Source: JAXHTH01 sp034211115
GTDB taxonomy: Bacteria > Planctomycetota > Phycisphaerae > Phycisphaerales > SM1A02
Assembly: GCA_034211115.1 (NCBI GenBank)
Contig: JAXHTH010000121.1
Coordinates: forward strand, 1 to 15,077
Length of the DNA: 15,077 nt
Direction: 5' to 3'
Part shown: positions 1 to 6,481 of the stretch, one piece after another
Numbering within the stretch: the first letter of the stretch is position 1
Layout of the letters: each line of letters starts with the position of its first letter
The notes under the pieces: model-generated
Database searches by the model: none
The model's input: only the letters and a program-made list of their open reading frames with translations
Told to the model about the DNA's origin: nothing
Made by a program: the position numbers and the translations under genes

Positions 1-77
1 TGGGTCTTGGGTCTTGGGTCTTGGGTCTTGGGTCTTGGGTCTTGAGTCTTGAGTCGTGAGTCGTGAGTCTTGGGGCC
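1..77. repeat. Tandem heptamer array downstream of infA
   Basis: Six perfect copies of TGGGTCT (1-42) are followed by four copies of TGAGTCK (43-70) and a decayed unit, TGGGGCC (71-77). The array is cut by the window edge, so its true length is unknown. It starts about 40 nt past the infA stop, so it lies in the gap between infA and whatever follows in the operon. A second run of 7- and 8-nt units (GGCTTTC, GGCTTTC, AGCTCTC, GACGTTTC, AGCGTTC; 79-114) lies between it and infA. It encodes no protein I can recognise. Similar arrays occur in other gaps of this operon. Confidence 0.9.
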
Positions 78-78
78 G

Positions 79-114
79 GGCTTTCGGCTTTCAGCTCTCG
101 ACGTTTCAGCGTTC
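79..114. repeat. Degenerate 7/8-nt repeat run next to infA
   Basis: Units GGCTTTC, GGCTTTC, AGCTCTC, GACGTTTC and AGCGTTC follow one another directly, ending 4 nt before the infA stop codon. They look like a diverged second family beside the TGGGTCT array. No clear intrinsic terminator is visible, and no rpmJ (L36) gene, which often follows infA, fits between infA and the window edge. Confidence 0.55.
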
Positions 115-118
115 GCCT

Positions 119-334
119 CTAGTGCCGGTACGTGATTCTCCCCTTGGTCATGTCGTAGGGGCTGAGTTCGACGGTCACCTTGTCGCCGGGGAGGATTCGG
201 ATGAAGAACTTGCGCATCTTGCCGCTGACGTAGGCGAGGATCTCCTGGCCGTTCTCGAGCCGGACGCGGAAGCGGGCGTCGGGCAGCGCCTCGGTGACTT
301 CGGCTTCGAGCGTGATTTTTTCCTCTTTGGCCAT
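119..334 (-). CDS. infA: Translation initiation factor IF-1
   Basis: This 71-residue protein is a full-length IF-1 (E. coli IF-1 is 72 aa). IF-1 is a single S1/OB-fold domain that binds the 30S A site and assists IF-2 and IF-3 during initiation. The whole OB fold is visible, with the family block SGKMRKFFIRILPGDKVTVEL near residues 37-57 and the ending KGRITYRH (segments of the standard IF-1 signature). The ATG at 332-334 is the natural start, since MAKEEKI matches the usual IF-1 N-terminus. It lies about 185 nt downstream of secY. The map and adk genes that often separate secY and infA are absent. A sigma70-like promoter and a leader hairpin in the gap suggest it can be transcribed independently of the upstream operon. 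Confidence 0.97.
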   Translation of the reverse strand: MAKEEKITLEAEVTEALPDARFRVRLENGQEILAYVSGKMRKFFIRILPGDKVTVELSPYDMTKGRITYRH

Positions 335-410
335 GAGCGATTACCGCCTGTGCTGAGCGTCCGGGGACACGTGGTTCCCTCCCTCGGTCGATGGACAGGA
401 AGATTCGGGT

Positions 411-438
411 CCGCCTCGGCGCCGGGTGATCGAGGCGG
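411..438 (-). other. Hairpin in the infA 5' leader
   Basis: An 8-bp inverted repeat (411-418 CCGCCTCG against 431-438 CGAGGCGG) encloses a 12-nt loop. It falls immediately downstream of the predicted infA promoter, so it would be the first structure in that transcript. No U-run follows on the minus strand, so it does not look like a standard terminator for secY. Its function is not known. Confidence 0.4.
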
Positions 439-447
439 GGAAAAGCA

Positions 448-475
448 AGGATAGCCCGCCGCGGGGGGCGGTCAA
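448..475 (-). promoter_or_regulatory. Probable sigma70-type promoter for infA
   Basis: Read on the minus strand, a -35 box TTGACC (470-475) and a -10 box TATCCT (448-453) are separated by 16 nt. The predicted start is near 441, giving a leader of about 107 nt to the infA ATG. The spacing matches that of the stronger rpsJ promoter in this window. The spacer is an imperfect GC palindrome that could also fold. It lies in the only sizeable gap on the infA side of secY, which supports an internal promoter, but this is sequence inspection only. Confidence 0.4.
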
Positions 476-519
476 CGAGGCGGCCGGGCTGGCGTGGAGG
501 CATCGGATCATGATCGGCG

Positions 520-1932
520 TCACCGTCTCCCGCTGCGGATGCGGACTCCGCGGCCCTGGTCGCCTCCGCTGAGGAAGCCGGCGTAGTTGCGCATGAGCAG
601 GTTGGCCTCGATGCGCTGGATGAGATCGAGCCCCACGCTGACGACGATGAGCAGGCCGGTGCCCCCCAGGAAGCTGGAGACCATGAGGGGGATGCCCATC
701 TGCGTGCTCACCACGGTGGGGATGATGGCGATGATGGCGAGGAATCCGGCCCCGACGTACGTGATCCGCTCCACCACCGTCTCCAGGTACTCGGCGGTGC
801 GCGGGCCGGGGCGCAGGCCGGGGATGAACGACCCGTTGTCCCGGAGCTGGCGGGCCATGTCCTCGGGGCTGAACACCACCGTCGTCCAGAAGTAGCTGAA
901 GAAGTAGATCATCAGGATCTCGACGAGGATGTAGGGGTAGGCGCCCTGCTGAAAGTGCGTGTTGAGGAACCCGGTGATGCCGACCCACCAGTTGGGCGCG
1001 GCGGACTGGAGGGCCTTGGTGCTCAGGAAGCCGAAGAAGGCCGAGGGGAAGATCATCAGCGAGGTGGCGAAGATGATGGGCATGACGCCGGCGTGATTGA
1101 CGCGCAGCGGCAGGTAGTGCTTGCCCCCGCCGTAGACCTTCCGCCCCCGCGTGTGCTTGGCCTGCTGGATGGGGATGCGTCTCTGGGCGACGGTGATGAG
1201 GATCGCGCCGGCGACGACGAAGACGAAGGCGGCGGCGAGGAAGAGCACCCCCGCGGGCCCGATGGCCGCCTCCTCCTGCGTGCTGATCTCGAAGTTGTCC
1301 GCGACCCAGTAGATCGCGTTGGGCATGCGGGAGATGATCCCCGCGGTGAGAATGAGCGACACGCCGTTGCCGATGCCGTACTTGTCGATCTGCTCGCCCA
1401 GCCACATGAGGAAGACGCTGCCGGCGGTGAGCCCGGTGATGCCGGCGATGAAGAACGTCATCATGCTGACCGCCGAGGTGTTGATCTCCGGCTTGACGAG
1501 CCCGGAGCTCTGCATGAAGCGCAACCACATCAGGGACTGGATGAAGCACATCGCCACCGTGGCGTACCGGGTCCATTCCGTGATCTTCTGCTGACCGGAG
1601 GCGCCTTCCTTCTTGAGCTCCTGGAGGCGGGGAACGGCGCTCTGGAGAAGCTGGAAGATGATGGAGGCCGTGATGTAGGGCATGATGCCCAGGCCGAAGA
1701 TCGTCGACTGGCTGAAGGAACCCCCCGAGAAGATGGAGGCGTAGTCGAGGATGCGGCCGAAGCCGGTGGAGGACTCGGAAGCGCGCTGGGCCGCGGCCTT
1801 CAGCGCGCTCTGATCCACCCCGGCCAGGGGGACCCAGAACCCGATGCGGTAGACGAGGAGGACACCGAGCGTGAAGAGCACGCGGTTCCTCAGATCGGGG
1901 ATCCGGAAGATGTTGATGAATGCCTGGAGCAT
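520..1932 (-). CDS. secY: Protein translocase subunit SecY
   Basis: This is the 470-residue channel subunit of the SecYEG translocon in the inner membrane, which passes unfolded proteins across or into the membrane (E. coli SecY is 443 aa). The sequence has the ten-helix SecY pattern. Helix 1 is near residues 18-36, and the conserved block GIMPYITASIIFQLL lies at 82-96. The cytosolic loop 4 region is near 250-280 (RRIPIQQAKH...LPLRVNHAGVMP). The loop 5 motif FIPGLRPGPRTAEYL at 369-383 contains the arginine important for SecA-driven transport. The conserved ending GGTGLLIVVSVGLDLIQRIEA is at 423-443. A basic, glycine-rich tail of about 15 residues ends the protein. The ATG at 1930-1932 has AGGCGG 8 nt upstream. 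It follows rplO by 42 nt, the usual end of the spc operon. Confidence 0.97.
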   Translation of the reverse strand: MLQAFINIFRIPDLRNRVLFTLGVLLVYRIGFWVPLAGVDQSALKAAAQRASESSTGFGRILDYASIFSGGSFSQSTIFGLGIMPYITASIIFQLLQSAVPRLQELKKEGASGQQKITEWTRYATVAMCFIQSLMWLRFMQSSGLVKPEINTSAVSMMTFFIAGITGLTAGSVFLMWLGEQIDKYGIGNGVSLILTAGIISRMPNAIYWVADNFEISTQEEAAIGPAGVLFLAAAFVFVVAGAILITVAQRRIPIQQAKHTRGRKVYGGGKHYLPLRVNHAGVMPIIFATSLMIFPSAFFGFLSTKALQSAAPNWWVGITGFLNTHFQQGAYPYILVEILMIYFFSYFWTTVVFSPEDMARQLRDNGSFIPGLRPGPRTAEYLETVVERITYVGAGFLAIIAIIPTVVSTQMGIPLMVSSFLGGTGLLIVVSVGLDLIQRIEANLLMRNYAGFLSGGDQGRGVRIRSGRR

Positions 1933-1974
1933 GAGATTCGCCGCCTGTGGTTCTTCCGCGACATGGACGCGTGA

Positions 1975-2484
1975 TTACGCGGCGTCGTCGCCTTTCTCCG
2001 CCTTCCCGGCCCTGGGCGGTCTGGTCCAGCCGGTGGGGGCGACGACGTTGACGGTGCCGCCCGCGGCCTCGAGCTTGGATTTGGCGGAGGCGGAAAACTT
2101 CGCCGCCGTCACCGTGAGTTTCTTGCTCACCTCGCCCTCCCCCAGCACCTTGAGCGGCAGGGAGGCGTCGCGGACGATGCCGGCGTCGGCGAGGACGCTC
2201 ACGTCCACCTCCGCCCCCTCCTCGAACCGCGCCTCCAGCACCTTGACGTTGACGATGTGATAGAGGCGGCGGAAACGGGCGTTGCTGAAGCCGCGCTTGG
2301 GCAGCCGGCGGACAAAGGGCATCTGCCCGCCCTCGAAGTGGGGACGACGGCGGAAGCCGGCCCGGGAGCCGGCGCCCTTGTGGCCGCGCCCGGCCGTCTT
2401 GCCGCGCCCGCTGCCCTGGCCGCGCCCGACCCGCTTGCGGGCCTTGTAGCGGCCGACCTTCTCCGTGATCTCGTGGATCATCAT
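1975..2484 (-). CDS. rplO: 50S ribosomal protein L15
   Basis: L15 is an assembly protein of the 50S subunit (E. coli 144 aa; 169 aa here). The N-terminal Arg/Gly-rich extension that threads into 23S rRNA is clear (RKRVGRGQGSGRGKTAGRGHKG), followed by FEGGQMPFVRRLPKRGF and the globular C-terminal domain with EVSKKLTVTAAKFSASAKSKLEAAGG. A longer reading with a TTG start at 2491-2493 would place the Shine-Dalgarno GGAGAG directly against the start codon. The ATG at 2482-2484 lies 9 nt from GGAGAG and gives MMIHEITEK, so I use that start. rpsE lies directly upstream with only 86 nt between, leaving no room for the usual rpmD (L30). It is followed by secY. Confidence 0.95.
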   Translation of the reverse strand: MMIHEITEKVGRYKARKRVGRGQGSGRGKTAGRGHKGAGSRAGFRRRPHFEGGQMPFVRRLPKRGFSNARFRRLYHIVNVKVLEARFEEGAEVDVSVLADAGIVRDASLPLKVLGEGEVSKKLTVTAAKFSASAKSKLEAAGGTVNVVAPTGWTRPPRAGKAEKGDDAA

Positions 2485-2570
2485 GATGAGCAACTCTCCA
2501 GCCCAGGGGGCTCAAACGTGTGGGCCCGGGAGGCTGCCGTCTCCCGAGCCGCGATCTCTCCGCCGCGCGA

Positions 2571-3344
2571 TCAGCCTGCGCCACCTTCTTCGGGTTTGGG
2601 TGGCGTCTCGGATTCGGGGGCCGATTCGGACGTCGGCTTGCCTTCCTCGCTCGGGGTCGTCTCCGCGGCCGCCTCGGGCTTCGGGGCGGGCGCCGGCTCG
2701 GGCTCGACGGTCGGCGCCGCCTCGGCCTGAGGCGAGGGCGAGGGACGATCCTCGCCCGTCGGGACGGTTCCGATCTCCTCGGCCGCCTCGGGCTCGGCGG
2801 CCGGTCCGCCGGTGGCGAAGGCCGCGCTGTGGGCGATCGCCTCTTCCACCTCGCTCTCCTCCAGCTCCAGCCGCCTCAGGTCCTGCACCATCTCGCGCGA
2901 GCGAAGCTGTTCGAGGCCGTTGATGACGGCTTTGACGAGGTTCTTGCTGTTGGCGGAGCCGAAGCTCTTGGTGAGGCAGTCCTGCACCCCGAGCATTTCC
3001 AGCGGCGCGCGGACGGGCGCGCCGGCGATGACGCCCGTTCCCGGGGAGGCGGGGACGAGGCGCACGCAGCAGGCGCCGTAGCGTCCCTCGACGGTATGGG
3101 GAATGGTGCGTCCGACGAGGGGATAGGGTTTCATGCGGCGCCGGGCCTCTTTCTGGGCCTTCTCGATCGCCGGCGGCACCTGGTTGGCCTTGCCGTAGCC
3201 GATGCCCACGCGACCGTTGCGATCGCCGACCACCACCATGGCCGAGAAGCTGAACCGCCGGCCGCCCTTGACGGTGGCGGCGGTTCGATAGACGCCCACG
3301 GTGGTGGATTCGATTGCTGCTGCTTCGTCGAGGAACTCTACCAT
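2571..3344 (-). CDS. rpsE: 30S ribosomal protein S5 with long acidic C-terminal tail
   Basis: S5 sits on the solvent side of the 30S subunit, helps decoding accuracy and lines the mRNA entry path. The double-stranded RNA-binding domain begins near residue 20 with KGGRRFSFSAMVVVGDRNGRVG and GYGKANQVP. The C-terminal domain follows, with the GTGVIAGAPVRAPLEMLGVQDCLTKSFGSAN region at about 102-132 and the family end NGLEQLRSREMVQDLRRL near 142-159. E. coli S5 is 167 aa and ends about there. This one continues to 257 aa with a tail of about 85 residues made almost only of Ala, Pro, Glu, Ser, Thr and Gly, acidic overall and probably disordered. The reading frame is unbroken and the GC-rich codon use continues, so a frameshift is unlikely. 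The start ATG is at 3342-3344. Confidence 0.96.
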   Translation of the reverse strand: MVEFLDEAAAIESTTVGVYRTAATVKGGRRFSFSAMVVVGDRNGRVGIGYGKANQVPPAIEKAQKEARRRMKPYPLVGRTIPHTVEGRYGACCVRLVPASPGTGVIAGAPVRAPLEMLGVQDCLTKSFGSANSKNLVKAVINGLEQLRSREMVQDLRRLELEESEVEEAIAHSAAFATGGPAAEPEAAEEIGTVPTGEDRPSPSPQAEAAPTVEPEPAPAPKPEAAAETTPSEEGKPTSESAPESETPPKPEEGGAG

Positions 3345-3402
3345 CAGAACTGCCTTGTGAACCCTGCGGTTTCCGTTTCATGACCGCCGCGGGGGCGGGT
3401 GT

Positions 3403-3765
3403 TCAGAACTTCAGCCCTTCCTTGCGGGCGGCTTCGGCGAGGGCCTTGATGCGGCCGTGGAAGCGATAGCCGTTGCGATCGAAGACGGCGTCGCTGATTC
3501 CCGCTTCCCGGGCGCGATCGGCAAGGGCCTTGCCCACCGCGGCGGCCGCGTCCCGGTTGCCCCCGTTGTCGACCTTCTGCCCCTTCTCGACGGTGGAGGC
3601 GGCGGCGAGCGTGCGGCCGGACAGATCGTCGATCAACTGGGCGTAAATGTGCCGGGCGCTGCGGAAGACGGTCAGGCGGGGCCGGTCGGGGACGCCGAAC
3701 ACCCGCCGGCGAATGCTCCGCTTCCGCCGGGTCCGTCGAATGCTCTTGAACGCGATGCGTTGCAT
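3403..3765 (-). CDS. rplR: 50S ribosomal protein L18
   Basis: L18 binds 5S rRNA in the central protuberance of the large subunit, together with L5. At 120 aa it is close to E. coli L18 (117 aa). The basic N-terminus RRTRRKRSIRRRVFG is followed by the family block RPRLTVFRSARHIYAQLIDD. The ending is typical (VFDRNGYRFHGRIKALAEAARKEGLKF, split here by name only). The ATG at 3763-3765 has GGAGGA 7 nt upstream. It lies between rplF and rpsE, the standard spc order. Confidence 0.97.
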   Translation of the reverse strand: MQRIAFKSIRRTRRKRSIRRRVFGVPDRPRLTVFRSARHIYAQLIDDLSGRTLAAASTVEKGQKVDNGGNRDAAAAVGKALADRAREAGISDAVFDRNGYRFHGRIKALAEAARKEGLKF

Positions 3766-3793
3766 GTTGCGATCCTCCGATGCACGCGAGCCG

Positions 3794-4351
3794 TCAGGCT
3801 CCGAAAACCTTGCCCTGCTTACGAATGATCTGCTCGCCGGCGTACTTGATGCCCTTGCCGTTGTAGGGCTCGGGGGGACGGGAGGCGCGGATGTCGGCGG
3901 CGAACTGCCCCACCGCCCGCTTGTCGGGCCCGCGGACGGTGATGACGTTGCCGTTGACGGCGAACTCCACGCCCTCGGGCGGGGTGAGATCCACCGGCAG
4001 GCAGTAGCCGACGTTCAGGCGCAGCGTCCGGCCCTGGGGCTGGGCGTTCCACCCGACGCCGATGACCTCCAGCTTCTTCTCGAAGCCCTCGGTGACGCCC
4101 TTGACCATGGCCGCGATGCGGGCCCGCACGGTGCCCCAGAAGGCGCGCATCTGCCGGATCTTCATCTGCGCCTCGGGCAGCGAGCAGGTGATGGTCTTCT
4201 CGCTCTCGTCCCAGTGGACGTGGACCTCGGGGCGGTAGACGTAGGAGAGGCGTCCCCCGGGCCCTTCCGCGGTGATCGTGCGCGTGGACGGGTCGAGGGT
4301 GATTTTCACGCCCTGGGGGACGGTGACGGATTGTTTGCCGATCCGCGACAT
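3794..4351 (-). CDS. rplF: 50S ribosomal protein L6
   Basis: L6 lies near the factor-binding site of the 50S subunit and contacts the sarcin-ricin loop region. The 185-residue product matches the family length (E. coli 177 aa) with its two repeated alpha/beta domains. The first starts with MSRIGKQSVTVPQGVKI, and the joining region is VKGVTEGFEKKLEVIGVGW near residues 84-102. The second ends with the conserved YNGKGIKYAGEQIIRKQGK. The ATG at 4349-4351 has AGGA 9 nt upstream. It follows rpsH by 40 nt and precedes rplR by 28 nt. Confidence 0.97.
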   Translation of the reverse strand: MSRIGKQSVTVPQGVKITLDPSTRTITAEGPGGRLSYVYRPEVHVHWDESEKTITCSLPEAQMKIRQMRAFWGTVRARIAAMVKGVTEGFEKKLEVIGVGWNAQPQGRTLRLNVGYCLPVDLTPPEGVEFAVNGNVITVRGPDKRAVGQFAADIRASRPPEPYNGKGIKYAGEQIIRKQGKVFGA

Positions 4352-4391
4352 AGAAGACGGTCCTTCCGGAGAGAGGATGGGCGGGGGTGGG

Positions 4392-4790
4392 TCAGATGAC
4401 GACGGCGACCACCTCGCCTCCGACGTTTTCCTTCCTGCAGCGCCGATCGCTCATGATGCCCTGGCTGGTGGAGACGATGGCGATGCCCAGTCCCTGGAGG
4501 GGACGGGGCAGCTCCTTGACCCCGGCGTACGAGCGCCGCCCGGGCCTGGAGACGCGGTCGATGCGGTTGATGAGGTGCTCGCCGTGACTGCCGTATTTCA
4601 GGTGCACGTCGAGCAGGCCCTGCCGGCCGTCGTCGATCACGTCGAATCCCTCGATGTAGCCCTCGTCCTCGAGCACCTTGGCCACACCTCGGTTCAACTT
4701 GTTGTTGAGGCACCGCACCGACCTGGCGTTGTTGCGGACCGCGTTGCGGATCCGGGTGAGCATGTCGGCGGTGAGATCTTGCTGGGACAT
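4392..4790 (-). CDS. rpsH: 30S ribosomal protein S8
   Basis: S8 is a primary 16S rRNA-binding protein needed for assembly of the 30S platform. In E. coli it also represses the spc operon by binding its mRNA. The sequence starts MSQQDLTADMLTRIRNAVRNN, has the small N-terminal domain and ends with the family signature region STSQGIMSDRRCRKENVGGEVVAVV. An upstream in-frame ATG at 4806-4808 would add MLLERI, but the ATG at 4788-4790 has GGAG 6 nt upstream and gives 132 aa, the normal length, so I use it. I did not find a convincing S8-binding mRNA mimic near the rplX-rplE junction, so autoregulation is unproven here. Confidence 0.96.
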   Translation of the reverse strand: MSQQDLTADMLTRIRNAVRNNARSVRCLNNKLNRGVAKVLEDEGYIEGFDVIDDGRQGLLDVHLKYGSHGEHLINRIDRVSRPGRRSYAGVKELPRPLQGLGIAIVSTSQGIMSDRRCRKENVGGEVVAVVI

Positions 4791-4826
4791 GATTCGCTCC
4801 AGAAGCATCCGGGATCGGGGCGGCCC

Positions 4827-5012
4827 TTACCAACTGGCCTTTCGCATGCCGGGCACCATGCCGCGCAGCGCCAGCTCGCGCAGGACGATGCGGCTGACGC
4901 CGAACTTCCGGTACACGCCGCGCGACCGGCCGGTGATGGCGCACCGGTTGCACTTGCGGGTGGAATACTTGGGCGTCTTGTTCATTTGAGCGAAGACTCT
5001 CTTGCTGGCCAT
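4827..5012 (-). CDS. rpsN: 30S ribosomal protein S14, short form lacking zinc ligands
   Basis: S14 binds the head of the 30S subunit near S3 and S10. At 61 aa this has the length of the short, zinc-binding class and not of the long class (E. coli 101 aa). The core RKFGVSRIVLRELALRGMVPG near residues 35-55 and the ending MRKASW identify the family. The zinc form normally carries two CxxC pairs. Here only Cys24 remains at a ligand position; Thr27, Ser40 and Val43 replace the other three, and Cys21 is an extra cysteine. Local motifs (NRCxxTGRxxG, FGxSRI) look like the zinc-free long class. The ATG at 5010-5012 has AGAGGA upstream. The gene sits normally between rplE and rpsH. Confidence 0.95.
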   Translation of the reverse strand: MASKRVFAQMNKTPKYSTRKCNRCAITGRSRGVYRKFGVSRIVLRELALRGMVPGMRKASW

Positions 5013-5069
5013 GTCTGACGATTTCCTCTTGCAGAGACGATGCGTTTCAGCGGAAGCGGGGGACGCGAG

Positions 5070-5657
5070 TCAGCCGCGGCCCTCCTCCGGTTTGACGAAG
5101 GGCATGCCGAAGGCCTCGAGCAGGAACCGGCTCATCGCGGGATTCGAGCGCTCGAAGACGATGTTGATGTGCATGCCGTGCGAGACGGTGATGTTGGCGA
5201 CGTTGATCTCCGGCCAGACCGCCTGCTCGCTGAGGCCCAGCGAGTAGACCCCCCCGCGGTCGAAGGAGGTGTCCCTCAACCCGCGGAAGTCCTTGATGCG
5301 GGGGATCGCGAGGTTGATGAGGCGATCGAGGAAGTGCCACATCCGCTCCCGGCGAAGGGTCACCATCAGGGCGGAGGGCGAACCGGCCCGAACCTTGAAG
5401 TTCGAGACCGACCGCTTGGCCTTGATGAGGATCGGCTGCTGGCCGGTGATGGTGCGGAGGGTGTCGGCGACGGTGTCGCGGACCTCGGGCTTGAGCTTCT
5501 GGTTCTCGAGGAAGCGGCCGACGCCGCAGTTGACCACGATCTTGCTCAGCCGGGGCAGCTCGTGCCGGTTGCGCAGGCCGAACTGCTCCATCACCTGATC
5601 GGCGACGGTGTCCTGGTAGAGCTTCTGAAGCCTCGGTGGTTCCTTCTGGGCGACCAT
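5070..5657 (-). CDS. rplE: 50S ribosomal protein L5
   Basis: L5 binds 5S rRNA and the P-site tRNA elbow in the central protuberance. The 195-residue product aligns in style over its full length with the family (E. coli 179 aa). It shows LSKIVVNCGVGRFLENQKL near residues 37-55, then TGQQPILIKAKRSVSNFKVR with the conserved basic run, then RMWHFLDRLINLAIPRIKDFRG. The C-terminus (FVKPEEGRG) is slightly extended. The ATG at 5655-5657 has AGGA 8 nt upstream. The gap to rplX carries a degenerate 14-nt repeat. Confidence 0.97.
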   Translation of the reverse strand: MVAQKEPPRLQKLYQDTVADQVMEQFGLRNRHELPRLSKIVVNCGVGRFLENQKLKPEVRDTVADTLRTITGQQPILIKAKRSVSNFKVRAGSPSALMVTLRRERMWHFLDRLINLAIPRIKDFRGLRDTSFDRGGVYSLGLSEQAVWPEINVANITVSHGMHINIVFERSNPAMSRFLLEAFGMPFVKPEEGRG

Positions 5658-5680
5658 GCGTTCGTTCCTGAAAGTCGCGG

Positions 5681-5708
5681 GGGTCTACGTTCCGGGGTCT
5701 GAGTTCCG
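5681..5708. repeat. Two-copy 14-nt repeat between rplX and rplE
   Basis: GGGTCTACGTTCCG (5681-5694) is followed directly by GGGTCTGAGTTCCG (5695-5708), differing at two positions. Each copy can be read as two heptamers, and the GGGTCT core is shared with the array at 1-42. A G-rich stretch follows up to rplX. The repeat lies wholly within the 61-nt gap upstream of the rplE start. Confidence 0.65.
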
Positions 5709-5719
5709 GGGGCCGGGGG

Positions 5720-6058
5720 CTATTTCTTCTCGCGCGGGCCGCGGAGGGTGTGCAGAGCCTTGCCGTTGCGGACCGCGATGCGTTTCTTGGCGCCGCTCTT
5801 GTCGGTCTCGAAGCGGACGCGAGTGGGTTTGCCGTCAACCACGGGGCTGACGTTGCTGATGTGGATGGGCATCTCCTTGCGGAGGATGCCGCCCTGGGGG
5901 TTGGTCTCGGTGGGCTTGAGGTGCCGGCTGCGCATGTTCACGCCCTGCACGACGACGCGGTCGGCGGCGGGGATGACACGGAGGACCTGCCCGGTCACGC
6001 CCTTGTCGTTGCCCGCGGTGACGATGACGGTATCGCCCTTTCGGATATGGCGCGGCAT
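5720..6058 (-). CDS. rplX: 50S ribosomal protein L24
   Basis: L24 is an early assembly initiator of the 50S subunit that binds 23S rRNA near the exit tunnel. At 112 aa it is near the family length (E. coli 104 aa). The KOW motif is visible at the N-terminus (HIRKGDTVIVTAGNDKGVTGQV), followed by GVNMRSRHLKPTETNPQGGI and the IHISNVSPV block. The start ATG (6056-6058) lies 1 nt beyond the rplN stop, and its Shine-Dalgarno GGAGG is inside the end of rplN, indicating translational coupling. Confidence 0.97.
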   Translation of the reverse strand: MPRHIRKGDTVIVTAGNDKGVTGQVLRVIPAADRVVVQGVNMRSRHLKPTETNPQGGILRKEMPIHISNVSPVVDGKPTRVRFETDKSGAKKRIAVRNGKALHTLRGPREKK

Positions 6059-6059
6059 C

Positions 6060-6446
6060 TCAGATGACCTCCGAAGCGAGGGAAACGATTTTCATGTAGT
6101 TCTGCTCGCGCAGCTCGCGGGCGACGGCCCCGAAAATGCGCGTGCCCTTGGGATTGCCGTCGTCCCCGATGAGGACGCAGGCGTTGGAGTCGAAACGGAC
6201 GTAGGAGCCGTCCTCCCGCCGGGTGGGATAGCAGGTGCGGACGACGACGGCGCGAACCTTGTCGCCGGACTTGATGTCGCTGTTGGGCAAGGCCTTCTTC
6301 ACCGAGCAGACCACGCGATCGCCCACGCGGGCGGTGCGGCGGGTGGCCCGTCCACGGGCGGTGGAGCCGCGGAGGATGCCGATCACCTGGACGATCTTCG
6401 CCCCGCTGTTGTCGGCGACTTCGAGCCTGGATTCCTTTTGAATCAT
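6060..6446 (-). CDS. rplN: 50S ribosomal protein L14
   Basis: L14 lies at the subunit interface and contributes to intersubunit bridges. The N-terminus MIQKESRLEVADNSGAK and the C-terminal block GTRIFGAVARELREQNYMKIVSLA are classic. The product is 128 aa against 123 in E. coli. An insertion of about six residues lies in the loop near residues 26-36 (the stretch GSTARGRATRRTARVGD, where E. coli has GSHRRYAGVGD). The ATG at 6444-6446 has AAGGAG 6 nt upstream. It overlaps functionally with rplX, whose ribosome-binding site lies in its 3' end. Confidence 0.97.
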   Translation of the reverse strand: MIQKESRLEVADNSGAKIVQVIGILRGSTARGRATRRTARVGDRVVCSVKKALPNSDIKSGDKVRAVVVRTCYPTRREDGSYVRFDSNACVLIGDDGNPKGTRIFGAVARELREQNYMKIVSLASEVI

Positions 6447-6481
6447 CGATCACTCCTTGAGGGGGAGACGCGTCGCGCGGT

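Noticed and set aside
1..77. CRISPR array at the left edge
   Set aside because: Units are contiguous 7-mers with no spacers, so this is a simple tandem repeat.
1..118. rpmJ (L36) expected after infA
   Set aside because: The available sequence is repeats only, with no L36 cysteine pattern; it may lie beyond the window edge or be absent.
506..515. Perfect palindrome GATCATGATC just after secY
   Set aside because: It is too short and isolated to call an operator; only one copy was noticed.
341..2584. A 747-codon open frame on the minus strand overlapping secY and rplO
   Set aside because: It is the alternative frame of real genes in GC-rich DNA. Its product is Arg/His/Pro-rich low-complexity sequence, and it crosses two well-identified genes.
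2520..3383. A 287-codon plus-strand frame opposite rpsE
   Set aside because: It is a mirror frame of rpsE and its low-complexity tail; the Gly/Arg/Leu-rich product looks non-coding.
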